From Desulfobulbaceae bacterium (GTDB taxonomy: Bacteria; Desulfobacterota; Desulfobulbia; Desulfobulbales; Desulfocapsaceae), in assembly GCA_009773475.1 (NCBI GenBank), contig WSXV01000001.1, forward strand, positions 434,001-498,000: a DNA stretch of 64,000 bases. Reading direction: 5' to 3'. The position numbers and the translations under genes were made by a program. This document shows positions 33,485 to 42,279 of this stretch, piece by piece. A model generated the notes under the pieces. It was given only the letters and a program-made list of their open reading frames with translations, was not told the origin of the DNA and ran no database searches. The stretch's first letter is position 1, and every line of letters begins with the position of its first letter.

Positions 33485-35356
33485 TTGAAACATCAACACT
33501 TCCCTCTTTTTAGCCGCCCCAATCAGCCGCCCCAGGCTTCCCATGGCGGACACAGTCCGATTCTGCCTCTGCCAGGATCACAGGCCGAGTGCATCAGTCG
33601 CGGCTGGGATTCTGTGGATGTGGTGCTTGTCACCGGGGATGCCTACATCGATCATCCTTCCTTTGGCATCGCCCTTATTGGCCGGTTGCTGGAAAGTCAT
33701 GGCTACCGGGTGGCCATCCTCGCCCAGCCCCGATATGATCGCCTGGATGATTTTCTGCAGTTCGGCCCGCCCCGCCTTTTTTTCGGGATCAGCGCCGGCA
33801 ACCTGGATTCCATTGTCGCCAATTATACCGGTAACGGCAAGGTCCGTGCTGAGGATGCCTACTCGCCGCACGGCAGTCCCTGGCGTGATGGTGAGCAGGG
33901 CCGGAAGAATCGCTACCGGCCTGATCGTGCCAGTCTGATCTATGCCAATCTTGCCCGTGCCGCCTGCAAGGATGTTCCCATTGTTCTGGGCGGGGTGGAG
34001 GCTTCGCTGCGCCGCTTTGTTCATTACGATTATCAGCAGAAGATGCTGCGTGGTTCGCTGTTGACCGATGCCAAGGCCGATCTGCTGATTTATGGCATGG
34101 GGGAACGGGCCGTGGTGGAGGCTGCCGGCCGGTTACAAGCAGGCCTGGGGTTAGACGGGATCGCCGGGAGCTGCGAACGGCTGACCCCGGCACAATTTGC
34201 GACCCGACTTCCAGAACCTTCGGCCAAGGGCAATGACGCTTGCTCTATCCTGCCTTCCTGGGAGGCCATCCAGCAGGATTCGCGCCGGTTTATGGAGGCC
34301 GAGCAGATGATTGATGCCCATGCCCGGGGGCGTCTGTCCGCTCTGCTTGCCCAGCATCAGCAGAGCGCCTGGGTTGTCCAGCATCCTGCAGCGGAGCCTT
34401 TGTCAACGGCCGAGCTGGATCACATGTACGAGCTGCCCTACAGCCGTAAGCCGCATCCGGCAAGTGTCGATGTGCCGGCCTACCGGATGATCTGCCATTC
34501 GCTGACCATTGTGCGCGGCTGTTCCGGGAACTGTTCTTTTTGTTCGATTACCCGCCATCAGGGACCCACTATCAGCAGTCGCAGCCCTGAGTCGATCTTG
34601 CGCGAGGTCAGGCTGGTCAGTGGAATGGATAATTTTACCGGGGTGATCACTGATCTGGGTGGACCCACCGCCAATCTCTATGGAACCAGTTGCAAGATCG
34701 GTTCCTGTCCCCGCCATGATTGCCTCTACCCCAAGCTCTGTCCCAATCTGCAGGTGGACGAGGAGGTCTTCCTCAAGCTTCTGGCAGACATTGAAGGGAT
34801 GGAAGGGGTGAAACATGTCTTTATCTCCTCAGGACTGCGCATGGGGCTGCTACTCAAGACTCCGCGCCTGCTCCGGGAGCTTATCCGCAGTCATACCCCG
34901 GGGACGATGAAGATTGCGCCAGAACATACCGAGGACGCGGTGCTGAGACTGATGCATAAGGAGTCCCATCAACTGCTGATTGAATTTCTCCAGCTTTGCC
35001 GACAGGTGGCAAAGGAGTTGGGGAAACGAATCATCTTTACCCCCTATCTGATTGCCTCCCATCCCGGCTGCACGGCCGTCGCTACGGAGGCCATGACCGG
35101 AAAGCTACTGGCTCTTGATCTGCCGGTCAAACAGTTCCAGGACTTTACCCCGACCCCTGGAACCTTGTCGACGGCGATGTATGTCACCGGTCTGGATCGG
35201 GACACGAATCAGCCCATCCCGGTTGCCCGCAACCAGTCGGAGAGGAAAAAGCAGCGTGGTCTGCTGGAGAGACAAATGAAGCCTTCTGGCCGACCCGGAA
35301 GTGAGAAAGCGGCGGTTCGCAAGGATTTTGGGAAGGGAAAGAAGAATAAGTCTTGA
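33485..35356 (+). CDS. YgiQ-family radical SAM protein
   Basis: 623 aa. The N-terminus has GWDSVDVVLVTGDAYIDHPSFGIALIGRLLESHGYRVAILAQP, the YgiQ-type Rossmann-like domain; the radical SAM cluster motif is CSGNCSFCSIT, followed by GGPTANLYG and APEHTEDAVLRLM. The C-terminus is basic (GRPGSEKAAVRKDFGKGKKNKS). The start codon is TTG. Function of YgiQ proteins is poorly defined; the build resembles B12-type radical SAM enzymes of tRNA or small-molecule modification, which remains a guess. The next gene starts 15 bases downstream, so both are probably one unit. Confidence 0.93.
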   Translation: MKHQHFPLFSRPNQPPQASHGGHSPILPLPGSQAECISRGWDSVDVVLVTGDAYIDHPSFGIALIGRLLESHGYRVAILAQPRYDRLDDFLQFGPPRLFFGISAGNLDSIVANYTGNGKVRAEDAYSPHGSPWRDGEQGRKNRYRPDRASLIYANLARAACKDVPIVLGGVEASLRRFVHYDYQQKMLRGSLLTDAKADLLIYGMGERAVVEAAGRLQAGLGLDGIAGSCERLTPAQFATRLPEPSAKGNDACSILPSWEAIQQDSRRFMEAEQMIDAHARGRLSALLAQHQQSAWVVQHPAAEPLSTAELDHMYELPYSRKPHPASVDVPAYRMICHSLTIVRGCSGNCSFCSITRHQGPTISSRSPESILREVRLVSGMDNFTGVITDLGGPTANLYGTSCKIGSCPRHDCLYPKLCPNLQVDEEVFLKLLADIEGMEGVKHVFISSGLRMGLLLKTPRLLRELIRSHTPGTMKIAPEHTEDAVLRLMHKESHQLLIEFLQLCRQVAKELGKRIIFTPYLIASHPGCTAVATEAMTGKLLALDLPVKQFQDFTPTPGTLSTAMYVTGLDRDTNQPIPVARNQSERKKQRGLLERQMKPSGRPGSEKAAVRKDFGKGKKNKS

Positions 35357-35371
35357 GATGGAGGATCTGGT

Positions 35372-35815
35372 ATGTGTCAGGAAGTAATGAAAAATTGTAG
35401 TTGCGGCAAGGAGAAAGCCTCTTTTCATCTGCGTGATAATGTGATGAGTCAGGAGGTGATTGAACGTCTGTTCTGTCCCGCCTGTTCCGGGACGGTAGCC
35501 ATTGAGGAGGAACGGATGGTGGCGGATAACGGCTGGGTGATCGAATATGATATGGATCTGGCCCGGATGTATGCCATTGCCAAATTAGGGCTGGAGCCGG
35601 CGCAGGTGCAACCCGGTTTTATTTTTGATGAGGGCTATGTTGCCTGGCAGGAGATGTATCCGGGGGAGAGCAGGGACATAGCCGAAGAGCGCCGGCGGAT
35701 TATTGCCATTAAAGAGCGGGATCCCCAGGAGTACCTCACGGCCATTACGGAGTGGGCGGTTGCCAGGATAGCCCGTTTAAAAGCAGATGGCTGGCGAAAG
35801 GCACAACGGGCCTAA
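35372..35815 (+). CDS. Small zinc-ribbon-like hypothetical protein
   Basis: 147 aa behind GGAGG. The N-terminal part contains two Cys pairs (CSCG and CPACSGTV), a likely zinc ribbon, followed by an acidic helical region (DEGYVAWQEMYPGESRDIAEERRRIIAIKERDPQEYLTAITEWAVARIARL). I do not recognise the family. It follows the YgiQ-type gene by 15 bases on the same strand, so the two may work together; it is convergent with the dac gene. Confidence 0.75.
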   Translation: MCQEVMKNCSCGKEKASFHLRDNVMSQEVIERLFCPACSGTVAIEEERMVADNGWVIEYDMDLARMYAIAKLGLEPAQVQPGFIFDEGYVAWQEMYPGESRDIAEERRRIIAIKERDPQEYLTAITEWAVARIARLKADGWRKAQRA

Positions 35816-35837
35816 GCCTTGTCTTTTAGTATTTGTC

Positions 35838-37004
35838 TTACTGCTGGCGGGTGATTCCCGGGACGGCAGCGACAAATCTTGACTTCTCGCGTAGTTCCGA
35901 AGTTCTGGCGATCGTTGACGGCGGCTGGGCGAATCCATATTCCACCAAGGTTTTAAGATCCGCCCACATGGTGTGGCTGCCCATGATCGCGACAATGATC
36001 TCTTTTTCACCCCGTTTAAATTTCCCCACATAGGTCTGGCCGGCCGCATTGGTAAAGCCGGTCTTGCCGCCTTCCGCTCCTTGAATCTGCCAGAGGGCCT
36101 TGTTGTGATTTTTGAGTAGTTTCCCCTCGGCGGTATGGGCCTTTACCTGTTTCATCCTCTGAGAAAATTCCTCATCCTGCATGGCATGTCTGAAGATGGT
36201 GGCCAGATCCCTGGCCGTAGTGCTTTGTCCCTCTGCAGTCAGGCCATTGGCGGTTTTACAGACGGTGTTCTGGGCGCCGCAGAATTTGGCCCGCAGGGTC
36301 ATCATTCGGGCAAAGGATTGCTCGGATCCGGCAATCTTTTCAGCCAGGGCCACGCTTGCATCATTGGCGGAAGAGAGGAGCACGGCATTGATCAGATCGT
36401 CGGCCTTGTACCGTTTCTGTTGTTGCAGATTGACTTTAGAGCTTGGTTGTTCGGCCGCTTTCTGGCTTACGGCCACAGACTCGTTGAAATCCAGGGACTT
36501 GATGGCAATCAGGCCGGTGAGAATCTTGATGGTGCTGGCGGGTTGGCGAGGTGCGTCGGGAGATACCGCAAAAAGGGTGTGGCCATTGTCTGCATCCATG
36601 ATGATGGCGCTTTTGGCCGAGATCTGGTTGCTGAGCTGCTCGTTGTCATCCTGGATGGCAGCCATAACCGTTTCGATCTTGGGGGCAGTTCTCTTTGCAA
36701 CAGTTTTTTTCTTTGTCGCAACCTTTTTAGTTGCTGCTGTAGCAACAGGTTGAGGCTTTGTGAGGCTGGTTTTTTTTGTGGACACCGAGCTTTTTTGGTT
36801 CTTCGCAAGAACTTTTTCCCCTGTGGAAACATTCTTTTTGATGGTGCTCTTCGCGGGCGTCTGCTTCTGGTCGGTGACCACCGTCTTTTTGGCCTTGTCA
36901 TCGCGTACCAGGGGGGCTGCCGTTGCTGGAGCAACGAACATTCCGACTACAACCAGAGAAAGCAGCACGGTCGTCAGCAGTAAAAAAGAGAGAGAATGTT
37001 TCAT
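35838..37004 (-). CDS. D-alanyl-D-alanine carboxypeptidase (S11) with long basic linker
   Basis: 388 aa. Signal peptide (MKHSLSFLLLTTVLLSLVVVGMFVAPATAA), then about 75 residues of Lys/Ala/Thr-rich linker (36-112: KKTVVTDQKQTPAKSTIKKN ... VATKKKTVAKRTAPK), then the S11 peptidase domain with S157-T-I-K160, S212-A-N214 and K314-T-G316. It trims the terminal D-Ala of peptidoglycan side chains in the periplasm. No C-terminal membrane anchor is visible. The basic linker is unusual and could bind envelope polymers; convergent with the zinc-ribbon gene. Confidence 0.9.
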   Translation of the reverse strand: MKHSLSFLLLTTVLLSLVVVGMFVAPATAAPLVRDDKAKKTVVTDQKQTPAKSTIKKNVSTGEKVLAKNQKSSVSTKKTSLTKPQPVATAATKKVATKKKTVAKRTAPKIETVMAAIQDDNEQLSNQISAKSAIIMDADNGHTLFAVSPDAPRQPASTIKILTGLIAIKSLDFNESVAVSQKAAEQPSSKVNLQQQKRYKADDLINAVLLSSANDASVALAEKIAGSEQSFARMMTLRAKFCGAQNTVCKTANGLTAEGQSTTARDLATIFRHAMQDEEFSQRMKQVKAHTAEGKLLKNHNKALWQIQGAEGGKTGFTNAAGQTYVGKFKRGEKEIIVAIMGSHTMWADLKTLVEYGFAQPPSTIARTSELREKSRFVAAVPGITRQQ

Positions 37005-37307
37005 AGAGGAGGCCCTTTTGGAGGAGACAACGGGAGTACAGATGGGTAAGTTGTCACGACAACAGATTGTAACTGGTTATTATTTTTATATAATGCAATG
37101 TTTGTTGTCAAGAATTTAAAGGATCTTTTCTCATAGAATCCAAATTAATTATTCCCATTGCCTCTTAGGGACCTCTTCTTGGTTGACCACAAAAAAGGTT
37201 TTAGGGTAAGATCGGGCGCATGCATAAAAGTATCGAGTAGCCTTTATGTCATTCTTTTTGTTAATAATTATTGTAATAATATCAGCACAATAGGAAGAGT
37301 GTATTGC
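37005..37307. other. Intergenic region between dac and the acyl ligase
   Basis: About 300 bases between divergent genes. The track places 50 extra codons of the acyl ligase here, but they have no ribosome site. The region is AT-rich and probably holds the divergent promoters; I mark none. Confidence 0.4.
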
Positions 37308-39011
37308 ATGGAGAAACAGATCGGCGTGAACAGTTCCCTGAATGATATTCTTGATGTAAGTCAGGAAAAATTCTCTGCTCTTCCGGCAGTGGGTATGGCC
37401 CTTGATATTCCTTTAACGTATCAGGAATTTTATCAGCGGATCATTGCGCTGGCCTTGCGTTTATCGCGGGAAGGGGTGAAAAAAGGCGATCATGTCGCCA
37501 TCCTGGCCGAAAATTCCCCGAACTGGGGGGCGGCCTATTTTGCCATCGTCCGCCTGGGGGCGGTGGCTGTCCCCATTCTGCCGGATTTGCCGGAAGCGGA
37601 TGTCCATCATATCCTGGCCGAGATGCGGGTGCCGGTTCTTTTTACCACTGAGCGACAGATTGAAAAAATATATGAGCTCAAGCAAAAAAAACTGCGCCGG
37701 ATTATCACCCTGGATGACTCGGTGGCAAGTTTCAATGCCTTGGCCGTCGAGCCTTTTACCGACTATCTTGCCGAGGCCATGGAGATGCGGGACGAGGCGG
37801 AAAGAAAAGGGCCCATTGTCTTTGATACGGTTACGGCCGACGATCTGGCCTCTATTTTATACACTTCGGGAACTTCCGGGTACTCCAAGGCGGTGATGCT
37901 CAGTCACCGCAATCTGGCCGCCAATGCCCAGTCTGCTTCGTCCATGATCGATGTTGAGCCCGGCGCTGTGTTTCTGTCCATCCTGCCCATGTCTCACACC
38001 TATGAGTTTACCGTGGGGTTTATCCTCCCGTTGCTGCGGGGAGCAAGGATAGCCTATGCCGGCAAAACGCCGACGCCTGCCATCCTGCAGAAACTTTGCC
38101 GCCATGAAAAACCCTATGCCATCTTCGTGGTGCCCCTGGTGATGGAAAAGATTTATAAGAAAAGGGTGCTTCCTAAAATTACCGAGAGTTTCGCCTTGTC
38201 CCTGTTGTGCAAGGTCGAGTTGGGACGAAGGTTTATTCATAAGCGTATCGGTGCCAAGCTTCTGGAGTTTTTCGGCGGCAACTTGAAGGTGATGGGGATA
38301 GGTGGAGCAGCTCTGAACCCAGAGGTTGAGCAGTTTCTTTATAATGCCGATTTCCCCTATCTTATCGGTTACGGCTTGACTGAATGTGCCCCGCTGCTGG
38401 CCGGCGGGCCGCCCGGTGACAAGAGTATCGTGGTTGGCTCCACCGGCAAGCCGGTTCCCGGGGTGAGGATCAAGATTGTCCATCCTGATCCCGTCACCGG
38501 GATTGGTGAAATTTATGGGCAGGGCCCCAATGTTATGCAGGGCTACTTTAATGATCCCGATGCCACGGCCGAAACCCTTACCGCTGATGGCTGGATCGCC
38601 ACCGGTGATTTGGGATTTATTGATGATTTCGGGAACCTCCATATCCGGGGGCGATCGAAAAATGTCATTGTCATGTCCAACGGAGAAAATGTCTATCCCG
38701 AGGCCATTGAGCATAAGATCAATGTGACCCCTTGGGTGGTGGAGTCTCTGGTGGTTGAGAATAATGGCCGCCTGGAGGCCTGGGTCTATCCCGATTATGA
38801 GTACATTGACGCCGCCACCGTGGGCCAGGGGCGATCTCAGCGCCATCAATATATCGAGGCGCTGCTGGCCGAGATGCGGACAAAGATCAATGAGCAGGTG
38901 TCGCCGGCGGCACGATTGGCAAGAATCCTTGAACGTCAGGAACCCTTTATCAAGACCGCCACCCATAAGATCAAGCGCTATTTGTATAGCGGTGGAAATA
39001 TGAAGTTGTGA
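37308..39011 (+). CDS. AMP-forming acyl-CoA ligase
   Basis: About 567 aa from ATG 37308 (MEKQIGVNSSLNDILDVSQEKF), which follows AGGAAGAG. It shows the adenylate-forming motifs: LASILYTSGTSGYSKAVMLSH (P-loop), YLIGYGLTECAPL, DGWIATGDLGFIDDFG and GENVYPEAIEHKI. It activates a fatty or other carboxylic acid to its CoA thioester with ATP. The next gene encodes a FadL-type porin, so long-chain fatty acid uptake and activation is the likely shared task; aromatic acids remain possible. Confidence 0.92.
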   Translation: MEKQIGVNSSLNDILDVSQEKFSALPAVGMALDIPLTYQEFYQRIIALALRLSREGVKKGDHVAILAENSPNWGAAYFAIVRLGAVAVPILPDLPEADVHHILAEMRVPVLFTTERQIEKIYELKQKKLRRIITLDDSVASFNALAVEPFTDYLAEAMEMRDEAERKGPIVFDTVTADDLASILYTSGTSGYSKAVMLSHRNLAANAQSASSMIDVEPGAVFLSILPMSHTYEFTVGFILPLLRGARIAYAGKTPTPAILQKLCRHEKPYAIFVVPLVMEKIYKKRVLPKITESFALSLLCKVELGRRFIHKRIGAKLLEFFGGNLKVMGIGGAALNPEVEQFLYNADFPYLIGYGLTECAPLLAGGPPGDKSIVVGSTGKPVPGVRIKIVHPDPVTGIGEIYGQGPNVMQGYFNDPDATAETLTADGWIATGDLGFIDDFGNLHIRGRSKNVIVMSNGENVYPEAIEHKINVTPWVVESLVVENNGRLEAWVYPDYEYIDAATVGQGRSQRHQYIEALLAEMRTKINEQVSPAARLARILERQEPFIKTATHKIKRYLYSGGNMKL

Positions 39012-39097
39012 CCTCATAAGCCATGTCGATCTGTGAATATGCAATGGCTGGCTGGATACTCCGGCTGGTTGAAAACTACTATTTTGAAAGGAGTAAA

Positions 39098-40351
39098 ATG
39101 AAGAAGACAATCGCTGTGGCTGCCTTGGCAGTTCTCTGGAGTGCTGGGTCAGCCTCGGCCGCCGGATACCGGATTCCTGAACAATCGGTAGATTCAACCG
39201 CCAAGGCGGGCGCTAATATCGCCTCTGCCAATGGCGCTGATACCAGTTATTATAATCCGGCCAATATGGCCTGGACGGCTGGGGATAAATGGCTGGTTGA
39301 GGGGGACCTGACCTATATCCATCTGCCATCGATCAGCTATGATGATAATCGCACCGCTGCTTATGATGGAGAGTCCAAGAAGGAAAATTTTCTGCTGCCC
39401 ACCGTATTTATGGTGTCACCCGAGGTTAATAATTTTCGCTTCGGTTTTTCCGTGACCGCCCCCTATGGCCTGGCCAAGCGCTGGGAGCAGCCCTATCCCC
39501 GAACCTTTGCCGAAGAGTACAGTCTTAAGGTTTTTGATATCAACCCCACCGTGGCCTATAAGTTCTGTGAATACTTCTCCGTTGCCGCCGGGCCTCGCCT
39601 GCTCTACAGCTCGGCCCAGGTGAGCAGTAATGGCGTTGTTCGGAGGCCGCCAGTTTTTCCTGTGACGATAACGGGGAGTCGTCTGGTGGAAGGGGATTCC
39701 ACCGAATTTGGCTGGAACGCCGCCCTGTCGGCCAAGCCGATGAAGGATCTGAACCTGGCCCTGACCTATCGTTCCAAGGTCGATATTGATCTGGAGGGTG
39801 ATGCGCTGCTGGGGACAAATTACCCCACGCCGGCCTCTGTATCTGCTGGTGGAAGTGTGTCGGTTCCGGCCCCGGCGGTGCTGGCTATCTCCGGTGCCTA
39901 TACCCTTGAGAAGTTGACCGTGGAGCTGACCTGGGAGCGGACCTACTGGTCGGACTATGAAGATATTACCTTTCAGTATGATCCCGCCCTGACCAATTCG
40001 ACGCTCAATGCGGTTTTCGGTGGTACTGTTGATAAAAGCTGGGATGACAGTGATGCTTATCGCCTGGGACTCTCCTATGCCCTTAATGAGATCTGGACCC
40101 TGATGGCGGGTTTTGCCTATGATAGAACTCCTGTGCCGGACAGCACGCTGCTCTTTGATCTCCCTGACTCCGACGCCTTTCTCTATTCCGTGGGCGTACG
40201 CTACCAGGTGAATCAACAGATGGAGGTCGGTGCCGGGTATCTCTACGATGACAAAGACAGTCGTTCAGTGACCAATGCCCGGGGTGTGGATGGTACCTTT
40301 ACCGATTCCTCCGCCCATCTTCTGAGCGTGGGACTGACCTATACCTTCTGA
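39098..40351 (+). CDS. OmpP1/FadL/TodX-family outer membrane porin
   Basis: About 417 aa from ATG 39098, chosen because AAAGGAG precedes it and a signal peptide follows (MKKTIAVAALAVLWSAGSASAAGYRIPEQSVDSTAKAGANIASANGADTSYYNPANMAW). The YRIPEQS-type start and the ASANGADTSYYNPANM hatch motif are family marks, and the C-terminus ends in an aromatic residue (LLSVGLTYTF) typical of beta-barrel insertion. It imports hydrophobic compounds such as long-chain fatty acids. It follows the acyl ligase by about 85 bases and is followed by a hairpin. Confidence 0.93.
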   Translation: MKKTIAVAALAVLWSAGSASAAGYRIPEQSVDSTAKAGANIASANGADTSYYNPANMAWTAGDKWLVEGDLTYIHLPSISYDDNRTAAYDGESKKENFLLPTVFMVSPEVNNFRFGFSVTAPYGLAKRWEQPYPRTFAEEYSLKVFDINPTVAYKFCEYFSVAAGPRLLYSSAQVSSNGVVRRPPVFPVTITGSRLVEGDSTEFGWNAALSAKPMKDLNLALTYRSKVDIDLEGDALLGTNYPTPASVSAGGSVSVPAPAVLAISGAYTLEKLTVELTWERTYWSDYEDITFQYDPALTNSTLNAVFGGTVDKSWDDSDAYRLGLSYALNEIWTLMAGFAYDRTPVPDSTLLFDLPDSDAFLYSVGVRYQVNQQMEVGAGYLYDDKDSRSVTNARGVDGTFTDSSAHLLSVGLTYTF

Positions 40352-40391
40352 TGCCTTGGTGACTCTGTACTTTCACAACCTTTTGCAATTT

Positions 40392-40429
40392 CCCCCTGCC
40401 ATTTTTGGATGATCCTTAATGGCAGGGGG
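40392..40429 (+). terminator. Hairpin after the FadL-like gene
   Basis: Perfect 12-bp stem CCCCCTGCCATT / AATGGCAGGGGG with a 14-base loop. The following U-rich run (AGCTTTTTTCTT) comes 14 bases later, so it is a likely but imperfect terminator. It lies 40 bases after the porin stop and 33 before the umuD ATG. Confidence 0.6.
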
Positions 40430-40462
40430 CTGCGATTAAAGAGCTTTTTTCTTGAAGGTATA

Positions 40463-40900
40463 ATGAAATCTGATGCAACCATTGCCGCCATTTATGGTCT
40501 TGAACAAAAGACCAGGGTGGTTTGTCCGCTCTTCTCCAGTGGAGTCTCAGCCGGCTTTCCCTCCCCTGCTGAAGATCATATTGACCGGAAGCTTGACCTC
40601 AATGAGCTGCTGATCCAAAACCCGGCGGCTACTTTTTTTGTGCGGGTCGCAGGGGATTCCATGACCGGGGCCGGGATTGATCATGGGGATATCCTGGTGG
40701 TGGACAGATCCGTGCAAGGGGCCCACGGCAAGATGGTGATTGCCGTTATTCGTGGTGAGCTGACCATCAAGCAACTGGTGCAGCGGGATTCGGCATGGTG
40801 GCTGGTGCCGGCCAATGCCGCCTATCCGGAGGTTGCGATCACCGAAGAATCCGGCTGTGAGGTGTGGGGAGTTGTTACCAGTGTCATCCATCAGTTTTGA
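40463..40900 (+). CDS. umuD: DNA polymerase V subunit UmuD
   Basis: About 145 aa from ATG 40463. The autocleavage site is Ala30-Gly31 (SAGFPSPAEDHIDRKLDLNELLIQNPAATFFVRVAGDSM), with the Ser-Lys dyad at Ser66 and Lys103 (spacing 37, as in the E. coli protein). RecA-driven self-cleavage gives UmuD', the partner of UmuC in translesion synthesis. The E. coli cleavage site is Cys-Gly, so Ala-Gly is a common variant. umuC starts 50 bases downstream. I saw no E. coli-type LexA box upstream. Confidence 0.94.
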   Translation: MKSDATIAAIYGLEQKTRVVCPLFSSGVSAGFPSPAEDHIDRKLDLNELLIQNPAATFFVRVAGDSMTGAGIDHGDILVVDRSVQGAHGKMVIAVIRGELTIKQLVQRDSAWWLVPANAAYPEVAITEESGCEVWGVVTSVIHQF

Positions 40901-40950
40901 CCTCTTTTCTCGTGTGATTTTTCTGCCGAGCCATTTTTAGAGAGAGTCTT

Positions 40951-42243
40951 GTGAAAAAAGTCTTTGCCCTGGTTGACTGCAATAACTTCTATGTCTCCTG
41001 TGAGCGCCTCTTTCGTCCGGCCCTGAACGGCCAGCCGGTGGTGGTGCTGTCCAATAACGATGGCTGTGTCATCTCCCGTTCCAATGAGGCCAAGGCCATG
41101 GGAATCCCCATGGGTGAACCCTATTTCAAGCTTAAATCCTTTGCTCTCCGGCGAAACATCCATATTTTTTCTTCCAACTATGCCTTGTACGGCGATCTGT
41201 CTGCCCGGGTAATGGATGTCCTGCACCGGATGGAGGCGGAGCTGGAGGTCTACTCCATCGATGAGGCCTTCCTGTCTTTGCCGGGTGGCGATAGCTGGGA
41301 CCGGCTGGACTATGGGGCAGAGCTCAGGGAGCGGATCAGAAGAGAGGTGGGGATTCCGGTCTCCATTGGTATCGGGCCAACGAAAACCCTGGCCAAGATC
41401 GCGGCCCGGGTGGCCAAGAAAGAAACTCAAACCGGTTCCCGACATCAGGGTGTCTTTGAACTTGCAGGCGAAGAGCAAACAGATGAGGTCTTGCGGCAGA
41501 CCGATGTTCAAGATATCTGGGGGATTGGCAGCCGGTTTACGGCAAGGCTGAACAGGCAGGGGATTTATAGCGGGCTGGAGTTCAAGAAGGCGGACCCTGA
41601 ATGGGTGCGCAAGCATTTGACCGTGGTGGGGGCGCGGGTTGTTCTCGAGTTAAACGGGATCTCCTGCCTTCCCCTGGACAAGGCCCCGGCCAGTAAAAAA
41701 TCCATTGTCACCTCCAGATCCTTCGGGCAACCGGTCACAGCCATCAGCGATCTCCGGGAAGCCGTCATCACCTTTGCCTCACGGGCGGCAGTCAAGCTCC
41801 GGGAACAGCAGCTTGAGGCCGGTGCCCTGCATCTTTTTCTCACCACCAGTCGTTTCGGCGAACCATCAAACCTCTATTCCAACGGCCAGACCATCTCCCT
41901 GGCGGATCCCACATCAAGTACCCCGGCCTTGATCGCCACAGCCCTGGACTGTCTGCAAGGAATCTACAAGTCGGGATATCGATATCAGAAGGCCGGAGTC
42001 CTGTTGACCGGTCTGGTGCCGCAGGGGCCTCGCCAGCCGAGTTTGTTTTCCCCGGCAACGGCAGAGAATAAACCGCTGATGAGTGCTCTCGATCAAATCA
42101 ACAGCAAGTGGGGGGCCGACACCATCCGCTACGGGGTGACCGGGGCTGGTAAATCCTGGGAGATGCGCCAGTCATACAAGTCTCCGGCGTACACCACCAA
42201 TTGGCTAGAATTGCCGGTGGTCAAGGCCTCGCTCGATAGGTAA
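40951..42243 (+). CDS. umuC: DNA polymerase V catalytic subunit UmuC
   Basis: 430 aa, full length, starting at GTG. Y-family motifs are FALVDCNNFYVSCERLF (metal Asp), VEVYSIDEAFLSL (catalytic Asp-Glu) and SIGIGPTKTLAKIAAR. The C-terminal DUF4113-like region ends in WGADTIRYG. It carries out error-prone bypass of DNA damage with UmuD'. Convergent with the exonuclease gene. Confidence 0.95.
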   Translation: MKKVFALVDCNNFYVSCERLFRPALNGQPVVVLSNNDGCVISRSNEAKAMGIPMGEPYFKLKSFALRRNIHIFSSNYALYGDLSARVMDVLHRMEAELEVYSIDEAFLSLPGGDSWDRLDYGAELRERIRREVGIPVSIGIGPTKTLAKIAARVAKKETQTGSRHQGVFELAGEEQTDEVLRQTDVQDIWGIGSRFTARLNRQGIYSGLEFKKADPEWVRKHLTVVGARVVLELNGISCLPLDKAPASKKSIVTSRSFGQPVTAISDLREAVITFASRAAVKLREQQLEAGALHLFLTTSRFGEPSNLYSNGQTISLADPTSSTPALIATALDCLQGIYKSGYRYQKAGVLLTGLVPQGPRQPSLFSPATAENKPLMSALDQINSKWGADTIRYGVTGAGKSWEMRQSYKSPAYTTNWLELPVVKASLDR

Positions 42244-42279
42244 AAGGAAGAAGCTTGCTGCCGGGAAGTTTGTCGCGGG

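Noticed and set aside
37857-39197. 446-aa minus-strand ORF opposite the acyl-CoA ligase
   Set aside because: The plus strand carries all adenylate-forming motifs; the antisense frame has none.
40352-40462. E. coli-type LexA box ahead of umuDC
   Set aside because: CTGTACTTTCACAACC lacks the ACAG half; no CTGT-N8-ACAG or GAAC-N4-GTTC site seen. Other lineage-specific LexA motifs cannot be excluded.
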